A DNA stretch of 64,000 nt from Photobacterium pectinilyticum (GTDB lineage: Bacteria; Pseudomonadota; Gammaproteobacteria; Enterobacterales; Vibrionaceae), in contig NZ_JANEYT010000025.1 in assembly GCF_024357955.1 (NCBI RefSeq), positions 1 to 64,000 of the forward strand, written 5' to 3'. A program made the position numbers and the translations under genes. The notes below the pieces were generated by a model that worked only from the letters and a program-made list of their open reading frames with translations, searched no databases and was not told the DNA's origin. How positions within the stretch are numbered: the first letter of the stretch is position 1; every line of letters begins with the position of its first letter. Shown piece by piece: positions 63,161-64,000 of the stretch.

Positions 63161-64000
63161 TTAACTGCGAGCCATTGCCCTTTCATAAATCGCTTTAACC
63201 TGAGTCAATATCTCTTCAGCATTGTCTAGTCCGGCTTTCTTTGCTTCGTTAACCCATTGGCTTTGAAGATCTATTAATTTTGGTGAATTTTCCCATTTAT
63301 CGATATCTTCATCAGACATGAAAGTGACTTTGACTCCAGAGTCCTTTTGCGTTTGGATAATCTGCTCAAAGGTATCCTCATATACTTTCGAGTATTTTTC
63401 TTCAGCAATTTTAGAGGCTTTAAGCAATGCGTCTTGAACATCCTCAGGCATATTCTCAAACGTTCTACGGTTAACCATATGCATGAAAGGAATACCATTC
63501 CATAGCGACTTTGACACAAGCACATTTGGTGCCGTTTCGTCGAATTTCATCATATGCGCACCATCAAGGTTCGTGTAACAGCCATCAATCGCGCCCGTTT
63601 GCAGAGCCATATAGGTATCACTCCAAGGGATGGATACTGGATGGGCCCCTACATTCCCCAAGAACCGAAGACTCCATTTGTCTCCTGCACGCCATTTTCG
63701 TCCAGTAATATCATCAATACTCTCTAATGATGTGGTTCCTACAAAAGCAGCTGGCAAACCTGCAGTAAGTAATAAGGGTTTCACGTTTGCCTTCTTCAGC
63801 TCTGCTTCAAAAGCGGGAACCTCTTCATAGATAGTTCGATAAAACCAAACCATATTAGAGAATTTTTTGGGACCTTTCGGCAGTAATTTAAAGATAGTAT
63901 GAGCCGGTAATTGACCCGGATAGTGGCCAGGATACATGAAACCAATCTGAGTGATGTTATCACCAATACCTTTCAGGATTTCTTTCGAGCCAAATAACGA
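63161..64000 (-). CDS. TRAP transporter periplasmic binding protein DctP (partial at window end)
   Basis: The 3' 840 bp of a DctP-family gene; frame stays open to the window end, so the N-terminus and signal peptide are outside. Recognisable stretches: LPAHTIFKLLPKGPKKFSNMVWFYR, KPLLLTAGLPAAFVGTTSLESIDDITGRKWRAGDKWSLRFLGNVGAHPVSIPWSDTYMALQTGAIDG, with the ligand-binding Arg in the KWSLRFLG segment. A probable start at 63937 is only an internal Met. First gene of the uptake and hydrolysis operon. Confidence 0.9.
   Translation of the reverse strand, partial: SLFGSKEILKGIGDNITQIGFMYPGHYPGQLPAHTIFKLLPKGPKKFSNMVWFYRTIYEEVPAFEAELKKANVKPLLLTAGLPAAFVGTTSLESIDDITGRKWRAGDKWSLRFLGNVGAHPVSIPWSDTYMALQTGAIDGCYTNLDGAHMMKFDETAPNVLVSKSLWNGIPFMHMVNRRTFENMPEDVQDALLKASKIAEEKYSKVYEDTFEQIIQTQKDSGVKVTFMSDEDIDKWENSPKLIDLQSQWVNEAKKAGLDNAEEILTQVKAIYERAMARS

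Overview
The window looks like a stretch of chromosome from a marine gammaproteobacterium, most likely a member of the Vibrionaceae (Vibrio, Photobacterium, Grimontia or Enterovibrio type). This is inferred from the overlapping ybgA-like / MerR / photolyase operon, the complete Tad (Flp pilus) cluster, the Phe-type DAHP synthase with a TyrR-like box, and the general character of the proteins. No rRNA or tRNA gene and no CRISPR array was seen. The species cannot be named from the sequence alone.

Layout. (1) 1-480: one end of an IS3-family element, cut by the window edge, with a nonsense codon in orfA. (2) 503-3760: light/DNA-repair operon phrB-merR-ybgA preceded by repeated TTGTACAA boxes. (3) 3796-17877: housekeeping and accessory genes: cutA, a lipoprotein alpha-amylase, an AraC regulator divergent from a MATE exporter, a CPA-type antiporter with an overlapping 27-codon membrane peptide, a GyrI-like protein, an Hsp20 chaperone, a DUF3859 protein, a DEDDh exonuclease, a carboxylesterase, a glycine-zipper lipoprotein, an orphan RodA and a Crp/Fnr-type regulator. 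(4) 17936-20691: a Ser-type sulfatase with its radical-SAM maturase. (5) 20909-27684: an O-acetylhomoserine sulfhydrylase-type enzyme, an EEP-family nuclease/phosphatase, a DJ-1/PfpI protein, a rhomboid protease, a crotonase and small lipoproteins.

(6) 27975-40593: one co-directional Tad/Flp pilus cluster of 14 genes: flp, prepilin peptidase, an extra AAA+ ATPase, cpaB/rcpC, secretin rcpA, a small exported protein, a TadG-like protein, two TadE/F pseudopilins, tadZ, tadA, tadB, tadC, tadD, closed by a terminator. Start/stop overlaps show tight translational coupling. The pseudopilins sit in the middle of the cluster, and the AAA+ ATPase is not part of the textbook tad set.

(7) 40651-47552: aroG, a four-gene polar amino acid ABC transporter, a GNAT acetyltransferase and cobQ. 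(8) 47641-49490: a degenerate mobile-element zone with two AlpA/MerR-like DNA-binding genes or remnants and a dead IS200-type element. (9) 49741-54589: a compact, apparently acquired catabolic unit: GntR regulator with palindromic operator, IlvD/Edd-type sugar-acid dehydratase, sodium/solute symporter and RraA-type putative aldolase. (10) 54759-56771: an orphan protein with a papain-like Cys/His/Asp arrangement, then a frameshifted membrane-protein gene running into what looks like an IS end.

(11) 56772-64000 (all minus strand): a probable hydantoin/ureide uptake and hydrolysis operon, in transcription order TRAP DctP (cut by the window end), DctQ, DctM, dihydropyrimidinase/allantoinase-type amidohydrolase, M20 N-carbamoyl amidase, RpiR regulator and an AroM-family protein whose two well-spaced cysteines suggest a racemase-like role. 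The three most interesting items are this operon, the papain-like orphan, and the Tad cluster with its extra ATPase.
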